Of a stretch of DNA of 64,000 nucleotides, positions 61,496 through 64,000 are shown one piece after another. The notes under the pieces were generated by a model. The model made no database searches, was not told the DNA's origin, and saw nothing but the letters and a program-made list of their open reading frames with translations. The stretch lies in assembly GCA_903772945.1 (NCBI GenBank), contig CAICTM010000032.1, positions 62,001 through 126,000 on the forward strand, written 5' to 3'. A program made the position numbers and the translations under genes. This stretch comes from Seminavis robusta (Eukaryota > Bacillariophyta > Bacillariophyceae > Naviculales > Naviculaceae). Every line of letters begins with the position of its first letter. Positions within the stretch are counted from its first letter, which is position 1.

Positions 61496-62884
61496 TCAGA
61501 CAGTCTTGACCTTTCGGACGGTATCATTGCTGGTCTGCCGTTTATTGGCAGCAAGGGAAATAAAAGTCATGACAATGAAAATAGCAGAGGGAGCCAACGC
61601 AGCGCCAAAGACAGACTCGATCAGATACAAGGGAGAAACGACACCCAAGAAAGCTGCCAAAAGAAAGATTTGCACTGCGGTAGATGTTTGGCTTTCGAAC
61701 AACTGTACCAGATCGAACCAAATTCGAACAAAAGGAGCATACCCGTCGTGTTGGCTCTTGTCCTCCTCGTCATTGGGCATGCTGCAAAAGCTGGAAGATA
61801 CCCCCATGCATGCCATTCGAATCGGGCTCAACGCCAAGTGACTGATAAAGTGATACGATATCTCACTGTTGATTTTGCCATGACCAAGAAGCAGGTTGCC
61901 TCCTGACACAGAGCTACCTTGCAGGGATACATAGGCCGATGCAGTGACATCATTGACAATCAGAGTTCCAGAAGCCGTGAGAGGGGCATACAAGCCGGTC
62001 TTGACAATACTTTCGAGCTTGGTAATGATTCGTTTTTCGTTGCTGTTGGCGGCAGTGAGAATATCTCCAATTTGAAGCTCTCCGGCTGGAACGTACTTGC
62101 CATTGGCATGTACCAAGTGTTCTTCTGTAACTTCAAGAGGGGCGTCTTCCTGGTCATTGGTATGGACCTGTAGGAATGTTGCGGATTTTGTCTTGTCCAG
62201 GTGGGCAAACGAGTAGATTGGTTCATACGACCCTCCACCCACAAGGATTGTGTCACCATTGGCAAGGTCCTTCATCGGAGTCGACCCCTTGTCGAGAACG
62301 TCGACCGTGCTGTCTTTTGAAAAGCAAGCGGAACCCCCGGGCTCGACTTTATTGCAAACAAAGTTGATGGAGTAGGTGGCTCCCTGGGCGAGACTGCTGT
62401 CCAGGACGGCAACATAACCGAAAATCATGTCCCGTCCAATATCTGGAAAGTTTGTGACAGAGCACGATTCGACATCGGGTTCAACAAAGTTATTGTCGCC
62501 GTTGGCAGCACAGTCGTAATCTTGCGCATTGCCATTCTGGTCTTCGTCAGGTTGGAGAAATTTGCGGAGAAAGAATTGCATGTTGACCAAGCTAGACGCA
62601 AGGGTCGCGGTGCAAGTAACTCTAGTGTCGGAACCTGACACTGATGGAGTGATAATCACATACTTCTCTCCGTAGGTTACCAACCCGCTCACAGCAGTCT
62701 TGTCGATGGTAACCGTGATCGTCTGCGAATCACTTCCAATGACGACGGTATCAAAATCGCCGGGATCCTGGAGATCACGGGGTGTGAAGGAAGAGCCATC
62801 CACTTGCTTTGTTACAACATCAGCCGCAACGGTGAGAGGGACAATCAAGGGCCACAGCAAAGCAATTGGGAAGCGAAAGTTCAT
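61496..62884 (-). CDS. secreted Hint-domain (Hedgehog/intein-like) membrane protein
   Basis: Predicted 462 residues, single exon. Residues 1-21 are a signal peptide (FRFPIALLWPLIVPLTVAAD). Residues 22-183 form a Cys-containing extracellular domain with Thr/Val-rich strands (DSQTITVTIDKTAVSG) and no known relatives that I can name. Residues 184-325 read as a Hint domain: GGSACFSKDSTVDVLDKG with Cys187, MKDLANGDTILV, LEVTEEHLVHANGKYVPAGE with T253-x-x-H256, LQIGDILTA, and GTLIVNDVTASAYVS. Hint domains cleave or rearrange the peptide bond before the Cys; in Hedgehog this attaches sterol to the upstream domain. After it come an amphipathic region and two hydrophobic segments (VQIFLLAAFLGVVSPLYLI; APSAIFIVMTFISLAA). 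The C-terminal Hint residue order is Hog-like. Activity is not shown. Confidence 0.85.
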   Translation of the reverse strand: MNFRFPIALLWPLIVPLTVAADVVTKQVDGSSFTPRDLQDPGDFDTVVIGSDSQTITVTIDKTAVSGLVTYGEKYVIITPSVSGSDTRVTCTATLASSLVNMQFFLRKFLQPDEDQNGNAQDYDCAANGDNNFVEPDVESCSVTNFPDIGRDMIFGYVAVLDSSLAQGATYSINFVCNKVEPGGSACFSKDSTVDVLDKGSTPMKDLANGDTILVGGGSYEPIYSFAHLDKTKSATFLQVHTNDQEDAPLEVTEEHLVHANGKYVPAGELQIGDILTAANSNEKRIITKLESIVKTGLYAPLTASGTLIVNDVTASAYVSLQGSSVSGGNLLLGHGKINSEISYHFISHLALSPIRMACMGVSSSFCSMPNDEEDKSQHDGYAPFVRIWFDLVQLFESQTSTAVQIFLLAAFLGVVSPLYLIESVFGAALAPSAIFIVMTFISLAANKRQTSNDTVRKVKTV

Positions 62885-63304
62885 GATGATGGTGATTATG
62901 ACTCGTCAGATGTTTGCTAAATTTTGAGGTGTGCAAAGAGGATCTTCGAAATTGTGGGAGCGAAGGAATGGGCGATGACATCTTACGTGTACTGGTACTG
63001 ACGTGAGGGGTCATTAATGAACGGGAAACTTCCACGAGACTTCCGGGAAAATGTCAACAAAAAGGACCGTTCTTGAACTGTTCCGAAGACTCGAAAACGC
63101 TCAATCACGTGGAGGTCACCGTGTTTATTCTGAGTGTGCCGTGAAATCGCATTGCGGAGCAATGCGATTTAGTTGCATCCCTGTCTGCTATCTGGACAGC
63201 TAGCTAGCTAGCTACTAGTAGTATCTCTCCAGCTAGCTAGCCAGCTCTAGAGCTATTAGTACCGTAGAGAGGAATCCTCGAGATGATGGCAGATAAAAGA
63301 GTGA
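62885..63304. other. upstream region of the Hint gene with hairpin
   Basis: No gene. Holds a perfect hairpin at 63144-63170 and a GCTAGCTA/CTAGTAG tract at 63198-63250. Confidence 0.55.
63144..63170. repeat. 12-bp perfect hairpin
   Basis: AAATCGCATTGC, loop GGA, then GCAATGCGATTT. Confidence 0.92.
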
Positions 63305-63376
63305 GGGCTGGTCCTATCCAGCTTTTAAAAATGACGTCCGTTCGTTCGTGAAATCGAAATAACGGCTCAATTTCCT

Positions 63377-63458
63377 CCAAATCCACACGTTCGGCGAACC
63401 GCAGAAAATGTTTATAGTAAAAAAGTGGAGCTGCGGTTCGCCGAACGTGTGGATTTGG
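63377..63458. repeat. perfect 28-bp inverted repeat within the MITE
   Basis: Arms 63377-63404 (CCAAATCCACACGTTCGGCG onward) and 63431-63458 are exact reverse complements across a 26-base spacer. Confidence 0.95.
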
Positions 63459-63474
63459 AATTCGCGTAGGACCA

Positions 63475-63572
63475 ATCAGAACTCATTATCTCGCACTATC
63501 CCCAACTCTAGCGAGTTTCGAAAATCAGAACTCATTATCTCGCACTATCCCCAACTCTAGCGAGTTTCGAAA
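63475..63572. repeat. 49-bp perfect tandem duplication
   Basis: Two identical units starting ATCAGAACTCATTATCTCGC at 63475 and 63524, with a short partial third unit. Confidence 0.95.
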
Positions 63573-63824
63573 ATCGAAAAGTGAGATCTCCTCTCGAGCA
63601 CGTCCTCGAATCATTGAAAAGTGAGAAGAAGTACTGTATTCAGTACATGCATGCATGTACTACTACCGTAGTAGCCATCCGTTTTCACCCTAACCCTGAT
63701 GAGTTCGGCTTATTCGCGAATGACGTATCTGCGAATGGTTAAGAATGAAAACACATACGCGAAAATAAATGTGTTTCCTGTGCGAACGTACGAACCACAT
63801 GAATGTGGTTAGGACCAGCCCTGA

Positions 63825-64000
63825 GATGAACGCACTGAGAGTCAAGAGAGGCCAGAACAGACCCACCAACTTGAAACATCAACTGACGCTAGACAGCTAT
63901 GTTCGTAGCGGTAAGGTACCGTAGTAGCCTTCTTATATTTCAATCCAGCCAGGTTTGCACATCAAGCAGAGCAGATATGGTACCGGTACAGATCTCGAGT
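63825..64000. other. window end, nothing recognised
   Basis: Short, with GTACCGGTAC-type palindromes; no frame supported. Confidence 0.5.

Larger units (their letters stand above)
63305..63821. mobile_element. 517-bp MITE candidate
   Basis: Ends are inverted: GGGCTGGTCCTA (63305-63316) and TAGGACCAGCCC (63810-63821), extending to about 16 bp with one mismatch. TGA lies directly outside on both sides (63302-63304, 63822-63824), a 3-bp duplication as made by Harbinger-type transposases, whose ends also begin with G runs. It contains no coding frame. Inside are a perfect 28-bp inverted repeat, a perfect 49-bp tandem duplication and a small terminal hairpin (AACCACAT/ATGTGGTT). Confidence 0.72.

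Noticed and set aside
63688-63701. CACCCTAACCCTGA, resembling telomeric CCCTAA repeats
   Set aside because: Only about two units; it lies inside the MITE candidate and not at a chromosome end.

Overview
The window is nuclear DNA of a eukaryotic microalga. Genes are compact, with short GT-AG introns of about 80-125 bp. Several families point to a pennate diatom: membrane-anchored leucine-rich-repeat (LRR) proteins without kinase domains, a DUF6824-type protein, a plastid-type bipartite leader, and transposon proteins known to me from diatoms. The genome style is closest to Seminavis robusta; that species name is inference.

Layout. 0-16 kb: a Copia-type RNase H remnant, a split protein kinase gene and two LRR genes (LRR1, LRR2) on the minus strand. 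A decayed Penelope-like retroelement lies between the LRR genes and is flanked by identical 58-bp direct repeats. Just upstream of LRR2 is a DNA transposon with 26-bp perfect terminal inverted repeats (TIRs), a TATATA target duplication and an unusual RNase H-fold transposase. 17-25 kb: an FAD/NAD oxidoreductase, a seven-helix receptor, a third LRR gene (LRR3) and an F-box protein. 25-34 kb: three tandem genes for secreted cytochrome-b5-like proteins with Pro-Val-rich tails. They are duplicated together with their upstream DNA and part of a neighbouring NTF2-like gene.

34.7-38.1 kb and 50.9-54.3 kb: two nearly identical copies (A and B) of a 3.4-kb TIR transposon in opposite orientation. Between them lie about 13 kb of ordinary genes: a GT32-type glycosyltransferase, an MFS transporter, a ClpB-like AAA+ ATPase, a small gene and its decayed duplicate, a broken ankyrin gene and a probably plastid-targeted RAD52. 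Copy B sits between two tandem paralogues of a small basic protein. 54-64 kb: a DUF6824 protein, a YghU-like glutathione transferase, a tRNA-Val(UAC), a myristoylation-motif glycine-rich protein, a secreted Hint (Hedgehog/intein) protein, and a 517-bp MITE candidate with a perfect 28-bp internal inverted repeat.

The genes do not form one pathway. The strongest themes are tandem duplication of cell-surface or secreted genes (LRR, cytochrome b5) and dense insertion of several unrelated transposon classes between them. Introns were placed by hand from splice consensus, frame continuity and comparison among paralogues; none is transcript-confirmed.
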